The notes under the pieces: generated by a model
Told to the model about the DNA's origin: nothing
The model's input: only the letters and a program-made list of their open reading frames with translations
The model's database searches: none
Assembly: GCF_026914265.1 (NCBI RefSeq)
Contig: NC_069123.1
Coordinates: 49,112,949 to 49,176,948 of the forward strand
Source: Mya arenaria
Lineage: Eukaryota; Mollusca; Bivalvia; Myida; Myidae
Direction of reading: 5' to 3'
DNA length: 64,000 bases
Program-made: the position numbers and the translations under genes
Part shown: piece by piece, positions 48,101-60,783 of the stretch
Position numbering within the stretch: the first letter of the stretch is position 1
Layout: each line of letters opens with the position of its first letter

Positions 48101-48772
48101 AGCACAACATTCGATTTTGAATGTCCAATGTCCAATGTCGTGCCAGCACAACATTCGATTTTGAATGTCCAATGTCGTGCTAGCACGACTTTCACTTTTG
48201 AATGTCCAATGTCGTGCCAGCACAACATTCGATTTTGAATGTCTAATGTCCAATGTCGTGCCAGCACAACATTCGATTTTGAATGTCCAATGTCGTGCTC
48301 CAATGTCCAATGTCGTGCCAGCACAACATTCGATTTTGAATGTCCAATGTCGTGCTAGCACAACATTCGATTTTGAATGTCCAATGTCCAATGTCGTGCC
48401 AGCACGACTTTCACTTTTGAATGTCCAATGTCCAATGTCGTGCCAGCACAACATTTGATTTTGAATGTCCAATGTCCAATGTCGTGCTAGCACGACTTTC
48501 ACTTTTGAATGTCCAATGTCCAATGTCGTGCCAGCACAACATTCGATTTTGAATGTCCAATGTCCAATGTCGTGCTAGCACGACTCTCACTTTTGAATGT
48601 CCAATGTCCAATGTCGTGCCAGCACAACATTCGATTTTGAATGTCCAATGTCCAATGTCGTGCTAGCACGACTTTCACTTTTGAATGTCCAATGTCCAAT
48701 GTCGTGCCAGCACAACATTTGATTTTGAATGTCCAATGTCCAATGTCGTATGTTTAGCTAACTTCACACAGC
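45121..48772. mobile_element. 3.65-kb non-autonomous transposon with minisatellite inverted arms
   Basis: Both ends read GCTGTGTGAAGTTAGCTAAA inward, followed by CATACGACATTGG, and are flanked by TTA (45118-45120 and 48773-48775). Directly inside each terminus lies an array of 44-bp units (some 35 bp), about 15 on the left (45147-45800) and about 23 on the right (47745-48750), in opposite orientation. Units alternate between an AAAATCGAATGTTGTGCTGG type and an AAAAGTGAAAGTCGTGCTAG type, giving an 88-bp higher-order unit in both arms. The unique interior (45800-47740) has no transposase-like frame. TTA duplications fit PIF/Harbinger (TWA) but the superfamily is an inference. Open frames in the arms are repeat by-products. 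Confidence 0.85.
47495..47627. repeat. 133-bp imperfect palindrome (long hairpin) inside the 3.65-kb element
   Basis: The left half (CCATAGTCGCTCGTGTAAGAT...) pairs with the right half (...ATCTTACACTCTCGGCCATGG) along about 66 bp at roughly three-quarters identity. The turn is at AGGTAAACCT, so it has almost no loop. It reads as one long stem on either strand. Confidence 0.75.
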
Positions 48773-48775
48773 TTA

Positions 48776-51346
48776 ATTACGTTGGCTTCTCTAGAACACA
48801 TGTAATCGAACTACGTTGAATTGGTCGGACAACTAAACTACAATCTATTCCGGAATGATGTTCTTACTTGGATCCCGATTCTGGTTCAAAAAACGCACCA
48901 ATCGAACGAGGAAAAGTTCATATTAACATTTTGTACTAAACGGCAACTCATGTAGGATTCTTTTTTATGCAATGACGTATTCGTCGCCTGAACTGAAGAT
49001 TTGATTCATAAAAAATAGTGTGACGCTTAATCACTAGGACAAGATGACGTGAATTCAGGCTATAAACCACAAGTGTATGTACGTAATGTGTATCATGCAA
49101 CGATAAGTGATACGATACACCGACTAACGAAAGTAGTAGCGGCAGTATTATTTTGCTTCCACATTGTTTACCTTTATATTAATGAGGCCATTTTATTAGG
49201 TGATATTATATAAAATAAGATTAAATAAAAAATATAAGTAAGAAATGGCCGGTGGCTCAGAGACTCAGTCCGTGTGTCCGCTGAATGTTGTCCGTCATTA
49301 CAAATATTTTATCCCTCAAAAGTAATCAAACGAATATTATTTCGATGCCACTTTTTTCAAATTGTTCCATGCTGATTGCTGGTTGGCACGACAATGGAAA
49401 AGGTAAATGTTCTGTTTGAAACCAATATGAAATCGATTATATATCAGTTTGAAAAAAACACCTGTAAGTTGCTGAGTAAGATGTTCGAGAAACGAGGGAA
49501 CTCTCGTTAGGCGACATTGTTATCCCAAAGTTCAATCTAGGTCAAGTTCAAGAGTGGGTCACGCTGGGTCAAAAGTATAGGTAAATTAGGGAATGTGGCC
49601 GAAGACCCACTTTTTATCCAATATTCACGACCCTAAGTCAACGTAAACAAGTAGATCACAAGAATCCATGCATGGGAAAAAATAATATATCTAAAAACTT
49701 TTTTTTCACTCAGATGAGTGATATTCAGGCGTCGCAAATAATTGTATAATTATCCAACACATCATTTCGGGTAGCACTTGATACCATGGCATTTTGGCTC
49801 AGTGTTTGTATATATAAAAACATCAACACGTCCGGGACGGAAACTATCTGATTGACAGTGTATCGCTTAAAATATCATCGGAGTGAAATATTTATGATTT
49901 ATAACCCAAATGGAAAACTCTTCTAAATTCTAATTTCTCAAATTCTTTGCGAATTTGATTTTGGCCTGTATTTGTGATACCATTTTTCATGTGATGCCAT
50001 GAACGAGTATTAGAAAACAAACTTGTTCCAGTTGCTGCTGTTCCCAGACGGCCCGCTGCGCGCATGTTGTAACGCTCATTCACAGATAGTCAATCCACGG
50101 GGACATAGCGGGTATCGTGCAGGAACATGCGGATTCTATATGTACTCAATGTTGCTTTTTTAATTTTGGAACATACCTTTTTCTTGGAATGTGCGGTGCT
50201 CAGAACGGTAATTAATTACTTTATTTTGACCTAGTGTTTTTGTGACTTGAACTGTTTCTGCATGAAATTGAAAAAAATGCATATCTTGATATCTTTCGGT
50301 TGAGAAACATAAAAGAAAAATGGTAAATATATTCTATTATATTCATTTGATAGGATTAAATGTCTAAACTGCAGTACGCTATATACATATGTTATACGCT
50401 CGTGTTCTAATTGTCACTTGAGGATCATGCGTTAGTTGATTGTTCAAGTTCAGTGAAAGCATATCGCTATTTATTGACGGACACACTTGTATTAAAAGAC
50501 CTTTGATAAATTACTTAAAAAATGGCCAGTACGAAAACATCAGTTTAATAAAACTCGTTCGAATATTTTTCTTGCCGACATTTTTTTTAAAACTTTTACA
50601 GAGTTATTTACCTATTTTTGTTGGTAATAACACCATTTGGCAGACACTCAGCATACTTTTGTAATTTTAAGCTTAAAAAGCATTCAATATCTAATTTTGT
50701 TACTTACTTTTTTCAACAAAAGTATATGCTTTTTTATGACGTTTCTCAATATATTAAAGTAACAGCATTGCTCGTATTTGATTTGTGATGATGTTTTATC
50801 ATTGCTACAATCAATTTATAATCAGTGCACATGCACTAATATAAAACGTTAACGAGTTACTTGAACATTCGAAGTTTACCTCATGCACGTGGATGAATAA
50901 TATTGTTTTCGAATTGATCTAAGTACACAAAGTTAAAACGCCTATTAACTACATTTTGAAGCACACGCTACAGTTTTGTAGCAATGAAATATAGCACTTT
51001 TGAAAACAAAAACTAAGCTCATTTTTTATTTAGGTATACTGACACTCGCTTAAATTTGTATTCTTTGTATTCAATTTTAGTATCATACGATATTTTTCTG
51101 ACGTTCGATGACACCAATTTCCACTGGAAGCCAACTTTATTAGCATTTAAACGAAAATGCGCCCTGCAACAAACGCTTTCACATTTGAGTGTTAAGTCTA
51201 TTATTTGTGTGTTAAGTCTATTATTTGTGTGTGACGTTAACATACAAAGTTATTTTTATTGAAGACCCTCTTCATCATGCAGGTGGGTAATAAGAAGCGT
51301 TCAAGCATTTCAACCTGTTATTTATGACTTCATTCTTGAATATTAC
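48776..51346. other. Intergenic, no gene seen
   Basis: AT-rich. Short frames at 49892-50083, 50440-50664 and about 51050 have no recognisable content. TTATTTGTGTGTTAAGTCTA is partly duplicated at about 51190-51230. Confidence 0.4.
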
Positions 51347-51656
51347 GCACCAGTAAATTATAACCACGCCCACCGGTCCAAGGGTAAATCATGGGGGTGG
51401 ATGGGGGGGAGGTGCTGTGGTTTTACCTTTCGTGTGGCCTCGCATTGCCGAGTGAATGCGGTGGTTATGTTTTCGCGCCGAAAATAGCGGGGAACGGGCC
51501 TAACCTAGGATATCTCCGGGTTGCAGGGGCATTTGACGGGGATTTTACCAGCAGTTTTTCCCACAGGGCGGGGATTTTACCTGGGCTTGTCTGTCCGGAA
51601 ATAAAGTCCCCGCTATTCCCGGACCTCGGAGGTCCGTAGTTACAATTGACTGGTGC
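51347..51656. mobile_element. 310-bp inverted-repeat element (GCACCAGT ends)
   Basis: The left end GCACCAGTAAATTATAACCA and the reverse complement of the right end GCACCAGTCAATTGTAACTA pair over about 25 bp. The interior is GC-richer than its surroundings and includes GGGGATTTTACC twice. A 'TAC' is found next to both ends but a target duplication is not certain. The 82-codon frame within it is not a gene. Confidence 0.65.
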
Positions 51657-53934
51657 AGTACGAAATGAACTAACCAACGCCGTATTTGATCCTTTAATAA
51701 AAATTAGTGATTGTCTTACATTTTCAGCCAAATCAGGGGCGCTAGCTTTTTAAAATCTTTAGTTTCTTGTTTGTAAAGAATCTTTACTTAGTCCTTAAGA
51801 CGACTACTGTTCTTGCACATATCGCCACGCCTATGCAAATGCATACGACGATTTAAATGACGTCATAATATCTTGAGGGGCGGGTCGTTAGTGATTAACA
51901 GGTCTTTTTGACAGGATAACGGCTTGATTTTAATGCTGATTCAATTTAGGAGGGACTAACACTTAGGTTACTGATACACGTAGACATTACTAAATAAACT
52001 CTTACCTGTACGTAAACTGGTTCGATTTTTTGGTAAACAAATAAAACAAGATCGCTGCGATCAACTGATGAGGCAAACGATATCCTATGTTCTCCAGGTT
52101 TTTGTTTCCGGTTGAGGATTCAATGAAATGTTCATTATATTTCGCTATTTCATTGTTTCAAGTCTTGTATGTTCTATTTCAAAGCATTGTGACGCAGTGA
52201 TGTAACACAACAAATAGTAATAAACTAGTGCTAATTGCCTATAAGTACCAAACGATAATTCAACTTAGAGTTAAGAGTTATATTTCCAATAAAAGTAAAG
52301 CTATGGAAAGCATACTTAAAACAAAATAAAAATAAAATGCCTAATAAAACAATTCATATCAATCAAATGAGCCTATGAATATAATTCATCATCAACAGTG
52401 TTTGAGTGGACGCCATCTCAATATGTATACTTTAATCATGCATACATATCAAAGTGTTTATATAAACATATTAAGTAATTAAGTTTACTTGCAATCAGTA
52501 TTTATTTAGGTTTTGAGTTATCGTCAGTATATTTAATATGAAAATAGATGGAATATAGTCTGGAACTAAGTCACGACCTCGACCTATCGCAGTGCTCGAG
52601 TAATCGCCTGTTCGAACTATCGCATGTTCGATTTAGTGCATTTTTTCACTGTACATGCATATATTTTAGTTCGAACGAGGGATTGTACTGTGGAATTTTG
52701 ACCGAGATCAGGGAGCATTTGTTGTATCGATCTTTCCCCAGCTGGGATATGTTTTGAAATAAGATCATCTATGATAAAACATTTTATTACAAATAAAACA
52801 ACATATATTGGATTCGTTTGATATGTTACGGTTGTTTAGAATTAAACATATCATTACCATAAGGTTACTATACAACAGTGGTACACCGGTTGATACAAAA
52901 TTGTATCCATCGAAGGCAAATGATGTTTGTACCTTTTTAGACGATCAATTCTAAAACATTTTCTATTTCTCAAAAACGCTATAATCAGTTTTAAACTGAC
53001 GTCAAAATAAACGTCGCAAGAGACTTCAGAATAAATTTCCAAACATTTTTCTATAACAGATACTTTTCTTTTTAATTCCAATTAGAAAAAAAACAAATGA
53101 CACATTTCTAAGTAAAACTCTTGTTATTTTGCATGTTTTTTATATATAAGTCATTCCGCTAATTTGTAGAGATTAACCTGCTCTCATTTCGAAATCAAAC
53201 GTCAGCGTGCACAGAATGAAACACAAATTCTACGACGTCATTTTCGAAATGACGTTACGTTTGCAAACAATTTTGGGCTTTTTTTCTGAAAACAGGTGAA
53301 GTATTATTTGATATTTCGTTTAGGCATACAATAAATAGGAAAAGGTTGGTTTCAGTGGTAGATCGCAATACATTTCACATGACAACGTAATAAGTAAAAC
53401 TTTACGAGTGACGTGAAATATAGCTTTTAGTGCCCACTCGATGAATCATATCTCGATCTTACACTGAAAGAATCGCTTATTCCTTATTTCCACCAATTCT
53501 CCAATGTACTAGATTTTTACCTATCTCCTTAGCGAATTTTGAGTAATATAGCAGCTGCCATATAATGTTATATCGAATGCTAGTATGATTGAGATCATGG
53601 TAAAGCTTGGTTGTATCAATTTAAAAGACATGGGACCTAGTTTAAATGCGTTGTTTTATTATGTTTTCTAATGATGCAAAGAAGACCAAGTATGGATTTT
53701 GAAATCAATTTGTAATAAATCTGGAATAATCTGCCGGCAATCGCCGCTTACTGCTGTGTAATTACACAAATTCATTAGTTAATAAATGCGTATAATATTA
53801 CAGAACAGGAAACGTTTTTTTACAGTTTTTTTCTTAATGACCATTGCTTCGCCAAGCTTGGATGTTAAAACATAACTCCAGAATAAAACGTCCTTGTATT
53901 AAGAATTTAAGGCGTTTGAGTATTCCTTAATCAT
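51657..53934. other. Intergenic, no gene seen
   Basis: Contains TCGAAC-rich phrases at about 52590-52690 that resemble decayed Tigger-type MITE sequence, and one isolated CTCTTGTT at 53118. No gene is visible. Confidence 0.4.
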
Positions 53935-54360
53935 ACCGTTCAAAATAATCAGGCTGTCTACATGGTTCATGGGCTACTGTAACTGAAATTATCAGGCTGT
54001 CTCCATGGTTCATGGGCTACTGTAACAGAAATCATCAGGCTGTTTTCATGGTTCATGAGTAACACAAAGTTTCAGGCAATTTCATTACTTTATGAGTAAC
54101 AGAAATTATCAGACTGTTTCCATGATCAGAAATTTTAACTCAACCTATCAGACAGTTTTCATGGATCCCCATTGACACTAAATCACCAGAATATTATACA
54201 TAAATTTTCAGTCCATTTCTATGGTTCCTGAGTACACGAGTTTGATACTGTGTCCATGGTTATGAATAATACTTATATTCGAATTTTCAGGCTATTTTGT
54301 TGTTTCTTAAGTAATACAAAATTCCTGGCTATTTCTTTGACTCCTGAGTAAGAAACCGTC
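53935..54360 (+). repeat. Degenerate tandem repeat, period about 50 bp
   Basis: ATCAGGCTGTCTCCATGGTT followed by CATGGGCTACTGTAAC is repeated. Three copies are close (53945-54080), and several later ones (to about 54360) are recognisable only from CAGACTGTTTCCATG-like cores. Confidence 0.65.
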
Positions 54361-54873
54361 TTAAACTGTTCAAGAATGACATAGATTTTATTCTCGACTG
54401 TTCCAAAAGTAATGTTGACATCAGAATATAAACATTCAATGTTATAAAGTCTATTAAACCGACAGTAAAGCGCACCTGCATCACGTTCAATGTCTGTATC
54501 TGTTTGGTTTAAACCTGTTCAAAATGGCGCTCTTCTCGATCAAGAAGGCTTTGTGTTTTTTTCTTTTCTTATGGACGAAATGTTAAGTTTAAATTAATAA
54601 TATAACACTTAGAATACGAAACAAATTGATTAAGATTGTTTTTCTTCCGGCGTGAGTAATGTGTTGTGGGGACGATAACGGCACAAATACAGAAACCTCT
54701 CCAACGACCACCGATCTGAACAGATAACCATTGACAGACCCATTTCCTAATTGAATTTATTTCTGATTAAGTTTAATGACATGGAGGGCATCACCCCCCA
54801 GGAATATGACAGTCATACAGGTGTTAAGTTACGATGTGTCAGATTGAAATTTACAAAACAAAATATCAAAGTA

Positions 54874-55048
54874 TAGTCGAACACCGTTGGCTCGAACTCG
54901 CTTGGCTCGAATTCCGTGTTGCCTCGAACTGAATGTTAAGGACAGACTTCTATATACAGAAGGTAAGAATTCTCGCTTGGCTCGAATTTTCCGAGGCTCG
55001 AGGTATTTTCGCCGGTCCCACGGAGTTCGAACCAACAGAGTTTGACTG
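54874..55048. mobile_element. 175-bp pogo/Tigger-type MITE
   Basis: The ends TAGTCGAACACCGTTGGCTC and (reverse complement of the right end) CAGTCAAACTCTGTTGGTTC are inverted repeats flanked by TA (54872-54873, 55049-55050). GGCTCGAA repeats inside are typical of this group. Confidence 0.7.
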
Positions 55049-55052
55049 TATA

Positions 55053-57415
55053 TGCATTTTTTTTTACTCGCACTCGGGCAAGACCCATTCGGCGCTGTAC
55101 TCTGATAGATTGTGAGTTACATTTGGTTTTTGGAATATTGTGGACAGACAGAATGTAATGTAACATTGGTTAGAGTTGCCCTGTTTAACGTGAATCCGTG
55201 TATAGCACAGTCACACGGGACCCCCATTTAACCAAGATTTTGAACCAATCAAATATTGTATATTAAACGAGGTGAAAATTAAATGTATTGATTGGAGTAT
55301 TTTTTTCGAAGTGGAGAGGCATAAATAGGGTTGTCTTGAAAATAGAATCACTCTTTAACAGAGACTCTATTAACATGGAATGCAAGAAGGAACATAATTA
55401 AATGAACGCGCAGAAAGCGTTTAAAGGCTGTAGGCGTGACAAGTGTGATTTTACCTTTTCTACAATTCTTTTCACCGGATATACAAATTGAAACCAAAAG
55501 ATCTTTTGAGTGGCCCAAACTGTAACCGAAAAGTGCCTGACTGTCATGATAACCTAAAAATATGTAATGCAAATTTGATGATTTTTAATACAGCTGGTTT
55601 TATCACAATAACTATTACACCTATATGTTATAGGATATATGAGCATTGCTTTCTAGTAAATTGTTATTTTAAAGTTAATTAAATAAACCCGATATTGAGT
55701 GCGGACGTTTTGACTATTTAAAGTAGGTAAAGTAAGGCAGCGTCTTTAGTCAATTTTCTGCGTAATTATCTACAATTATCTATTCCCCTTGCTTCCACAC
55801 CGATGTGTACTTATAATTTTTCGGCTTGCTTTCAATTTTACATTAACGTTGCAATCATATGAACGTATTTAAATAAAGTGGGATTTTAATTCGCACTATT
55901 TTGAACAGCATAACACCATACGTCATATCTTGTTACCCCGGCGCAATTATTTGTTTATCATGTCATGTCAATAAGTAGATATGACGATACCCTATTTCGA
56001 TTTGCTGGACTTATGTTTGTATTCCACAGGCCTACAACCTAAATATGGTAGATAGTTATTGTTTACCACAAAAGTTGAATGGCTACTTTGCGTTACATGT
56101 TTTTTTTTTTTAGCTTTTTAGCATACCAATATACGCCGTTTATATTTCTTAAGATATTCATTGTTAATAAAAATATTCATGAATCCCACTTAAACTTGAT
56201 GTTGTCATTTTTCAATTTTTCTACTCATGAATCACACCGTGAGGAAATATTAACATCTTAATTCCATTTTTTGTCAACAGCACTCAGCAATTTTAGTTTT
56301 AAAAAGATACATAAATATGTTAGTATCTCCGGAATCCTCGGCACCCCGAGCAAACAATAACCACATCAAAAACGTATTTCTTAGATGATAGTTGCCAACA
56401 TGCGCTTTCTTAGATACTCGATGTTCTGAAATATAAAATGCGAATTTCAAGGCAATCTATCTTCTGGCATGTGTAATAATTTCTACTAAATATGTAACCC
56501 ATTTTGCGACAGACACTATGCCAAGGCAATCTACCCCATTGACCTAAAGCAACATCATAATTAACAAAACTCTTTACACCCGAAAATAAATCCAAGCTGT
56601 ACCTTTTCAATTTTATAACATTCAGTTAAGCCCCAAATCTCTGAGCCAAATGTCACGAAAACAGTGTTATAAGGTAAGTCTTAACCCTTCTTTAGCCAAA
56701 TTTGGGGGTAGTGGGTTCAAGGCCAGGATCTTTAGCTGTTAGTTAAATAGAAAAACGATTTGAGGTATGGAGGATGTAAAGAAATGACAATTTATATTTG
56801 ATAAGTTTTTGGAGTTGGAGAGATCACTGTTACTGAGAATAGGAAAACGGTGTGCTCAATAACTTTAGTTATGAATGAAGTATACTAATGGCTTTTGAAT
56901 GCAGTAAGTTCATTTCACCTTTGGATTTTCTTCGGGACCGATGGGGTCATGGTCACGATCAACGTTACTCAACACAACAAAACAGTGTGAAATTGCATTT
57001 GTGGCTGGTGGGACCGTAACGGTCGCTATTACTTAAACTAGAACTCATTTTCAGCTCGGTAACTTGATTTAGTAATGACATATAATGATAGTACTCATGT
57101 AACACACGTTCATACACAATGCTTTTTATGTGTTTACGCAAAGCTCAGAAAATGTAAAACATCTCATTCGTCATAGTAATGCCAATAACCGGAAATATAA
57201 GTTAAACATATTGCCAATTTGCATATCAGCAATCGGAATGACGCGATAATTTACTGTAATATTGAGCGTGTCAACACTGCTGGTAACGACTGAGTATCAC
57301 CCGGACACTTGTCCTATCGTTAAGAAATATCAGAGTTGGTAATTATTTATTTTTGTTGACCTGTATAAATAAAAAAAGATGCCACGTCTTTAATAATAGT
57401 ATTAAATAATAAAAT
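55053..57415. other. Intergenic, no gene seen; may hold 5' exons of the protease gene
   Basis: The protease gene on the plus strand lacks its first exon(s) with a signal peptide in what I can recognise. They may lie here or further left. I found no frame with a convincing signal peptide. Confidence 0.3.
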
Positions 57416-57476
<61 letters not shown>

Positions 57477-57531
57477 ACGTCGTCGTCGTCGTCGTCACCA
57501 CCACCACCACCACCACCACCATCACCATCAC

Positions 57532-57561
<30 letters not shown>
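57416..57561 (+). repeat. Compound trinucleotide microsatellite (ATC)n (GTC)n (ACC)n (ATC)n
   Basis: About 145 bp of triplet repeats about 105 bp upstream of the first recognised protease exon. Open frames of poly-Asp or poly-Met on the minus strand are by-products. Confidence 0.95.
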
Positions 57562-57562
<1 letters not shown>

Positions 57563-57666
57563 GACAGCGGAATTCTCATCTTTGCCATCGTCCATAGTTG
57601 TCATCAATTATAGTAAGTTGCAGAATCACTGCTTCCTTGTTCTAACAAATCAACACTCTATATCAG

Positions 57667-60600
57667 GCGGGTGATGCATCTAGTCGACAGAAGCGGTCTG
57701 CGTTGGATGGGACATGCAGCAGTCCGCTAGGGATCTCACGGGACTCCATTAATGTCCAGGTGGGCTTCACCATCAGCGAGGAGAATGACCATCCCGCACA
57801 TGGACTTCTATTCCGGTCCCCTAACGCGGACGATAACTCATATATCCAGGTACATGCTTCATTGAATGGTATGTCGTTGTAATGTATTCCGCTGTGGGAT
57901 GTTTAACCATATTATACAAGCAACAATATCGTTATAACTTTGTTGAAATTGATTTATTGTCTTAATACTTATACAGAAAAATAGCAGCTGGCAGATATTA
58001 TTTTGAACGGAATTTAGTAAATCCAAGCCTTAAATAATTCATTTTACAATAGCGTTACTGACCACAAAATAAAGAATTGTCTGACACATTTGATAAGTGT
58101 TAACAAAAGGAACAAATGGAATAATCATAAATTTGGAACGAAGTGCTTTTTCTTTGGTATGCTGCAATAATGATTGCATGATGTTTTATTATTTAAACAA
58201 GCATGTTCTTCACATTTCATACATGTTCCTTTAATGATATTCATCCCTTACAACCGTCAAAACGGGACAAAGAGGAGAGGTGGTTCCTGGATCGCTTCAA
58301 AGAAATATTTGCTATCATTTTGCAAATAGCGTTGATTCAAATAGAACAAGATATCATAGACATATATCTTTTTTACTTTGTCACAAAATAATTCAGTTAC
58401 CATGGAGACAGGTTTCCATTGGTCAGGTGGAGTTCCAGGACCCGATGCTCATTACCGGGATGGTGACCCAAGACAGCCCGAGCGCCCTCTCGCGTGTCAC
58501 CCACTTCCAGATCGCCCATAGCACCGACTGCATCCAATTCCGGTCTGTCGAGGACAGGAACGGACAGCCAAAGGTGGTTGACAGCTCATTGATACTTTAA
58601 TAATTTATAGTTGTATTTATACGTAACACTTTTTTTCTGGTGTTCAATATATTTGTTTAAATGAAAATTGCATGTTACATTAATTGAAACGTTCTTCCTG
58701 GAAACAGTTTGTTTTGCTTTTCAAATCACAGTTAGTTCGTGCTCATCGGTTTTTACGCACCGTAAAACAATCTACTGCCTTTCATCAAGTCATTCACTGC
58801 TGTCATTATAATTAAAATTCAGCGTGAAAGAATGCACTTGAGGCAACATAATTGAAGTATACTGGTGTCTACTATCCTCTGTCAATATAATAATTGCTTG
58901 CTTTATTATGTTGAAAAGAGAGACACTCCTTTTACTGCAGTAAGGCACGGCTGTCTTATACAGCATAAACATGGTGGTTTGTAGATAAGTGAGTGATTTA
59001 GGGCCTCCATGGTACTCTTATCCAAACTTAAAATTAAAATGTAGATACCTGACATATACACCAGAACTAGAAATACATAACCATTGAAACAAACATGCAG
59101 TTTGATTAGTATTTTATTGTTATAAAATGTTGTCCAACAAAAATACAAAGGTGATCTAGAGTTGTCGGCGCCTGTCAAATGATTAAGTATCGCTTTATTT
59201 TACCCGTCATAACACTGTTGCAGGAGTTTGCGGGTACGGTATTCGCTAACACGACGGCGACGGTGATGTTTGAGAGTGTGTTCGAGGCGCGGTGTGTGCG
59301 GGTCGTCCCCACCAGAAGGGTTGGTCACGATACCGCCATCAGGTTCGAGCTCCTCGGATGCGGTGAGTACACGACGTGTACTTGCGAGTAGCTGATCATG
59401 GTTTTCAACATCATTTTTCGATTCGTTTTCATACGATAAAGTCATCTTTTGCGTTTCAATGGGCGTATGATATGTTTAAAAGACTATACGTACTTTATCG
59501 GATTTCATGCGTGTATCTGATTCCATATTTTTCTTGCAGCCCCGATGCAGTGCCAATCTACCATTATGCCCCGGTCAGATGAGCGGCCAGGCTCTTACCT
59601 CCGAAAGTTCTTGTTTGACAAAGAAAAGGTCATTACGTCCCTGACCATATCGCTGCGCGGCCCAGCGACTGAAGGCAATGTCGCCTTCATGCTTGCATAC
59701 AGCCGCACATGCGACTTTGACGGAGGAAATATTGTCATGGAGGACAACATACCAAAGGTAAAGGAAAACCGAAGTACAACTTTTTACCGTCATATTTGAA
59801 ATAGCACAATCCTTTATTCTAAGTTATATACAAAATGTGTTGTTGGTTATAACGCCTTTTACACCACATGATTCACATTAAACCTATTTTAAGCAAGAGG
59901 TGTGTTAGTGGATGTCTTTATAAGTTTATATGAACACGTTTTATTTGCATCCTTATGATACAATTACAAAAAAAGAAAAGCAAGTTAAGCAACAACAACA
60001 GAGCGCCCTTTATTTTTATGTTGTCTCTGTTTTACAGGTGTTCATTATACCAGAGGGCGAGCAGGATGTCAGAGTTACCGGGACATCACTCCCCTTACGC
60101 ACCCAGTGTCTGGGCGTCCTCACCCCCGACCCGGCTCTGCTGACGTCAGATGAGCACATGCTACACCAGTCACCCCGTATGCGCTCCGTCTTAGCGGATG
60201 ATTATGACGTCTCGTTTGAAGGATGCGGTGGGAACATTGTTTATTTTCCGATCTCTTCAGTTAGAATAACGCTTGGCATTGTTACCAATTTTAAACAACC
60301 TTTGCTTTGATAACATACTTGCGTGACACAGTAACTATATGTACGTATTCAATGTCTGAATCGTGTTTTAATTTTCTTTACAGATGCTCTCGATCCTCAC
60401 GGTGAGTTTATATAAAATTATACTATATCTCCGTCACAATCAAAAAGTATAGATCAACTTTGAAAAAAAAAACATTTTAAAAGAAAGCTCTGATATCAAC
60501 TGATGACAAGGTCAATACGACACGAGATTTGTGTTTAATATGCTTTATATTGAACAGAACCATTGGACTCCTGCGGCAAGACGTACGTCTCGGAACACGA

Positions 60601-60783
60601 CGTCCATCGGCGCCGGAAACGCGTTGTGGGAGGGTCACCGATTCTGCCAGGGGAGTGGCCGTGGCTTGTGTCGCTACACTTTCTACCTGGCCACGCTTTC
60701 ACTGACAGGTCCGGTTTGGATCACTTGTGCGGTGGCTCCCTTATTAACCAACACTGGGTTCTCACCGCCGCGCACTGCTTCAG
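57667..60783 (+). CDS. Secreted discoidin-domain trypsin-like serine protease, internal exons, gene continues right
   Basis: Seven exons in consistent phase: 57667-57849, 58427-58573, 59224-59362, 59540-59757, 60038-60227, 60384-60401 (18 bp) and 60558-60783, giving 373 residues so far. Visible residues 17-156 form a discoidin (F5/8 type C) domain from [12 protein letters not shown] through [15 protein letters not shown] and ARCVRVVP to FELLGC. Residues 157-292 are a Cys-containing module that I do not recognise. A linker with Cys304 leads to the basic activation site RRRKR|VVGG (320/321) and the start of an S1 domain: [14 protein letters not shown] and LTAAHC with catalytic His371. The Asp and Ser of the triad lie beyond the window. 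RQKR at 7-10 is another furin-type site. First exon(s) and signal peptide are not found. Cys304 probably tethers the propeptide to the catalytic chain. Confidence 0.85.

Noticed and set aside
57343-57607. Poly-Asp or poly-Met frames on the minus strand
   Set aside because: Translation of an ATC/GTC/ACC microsatellite.
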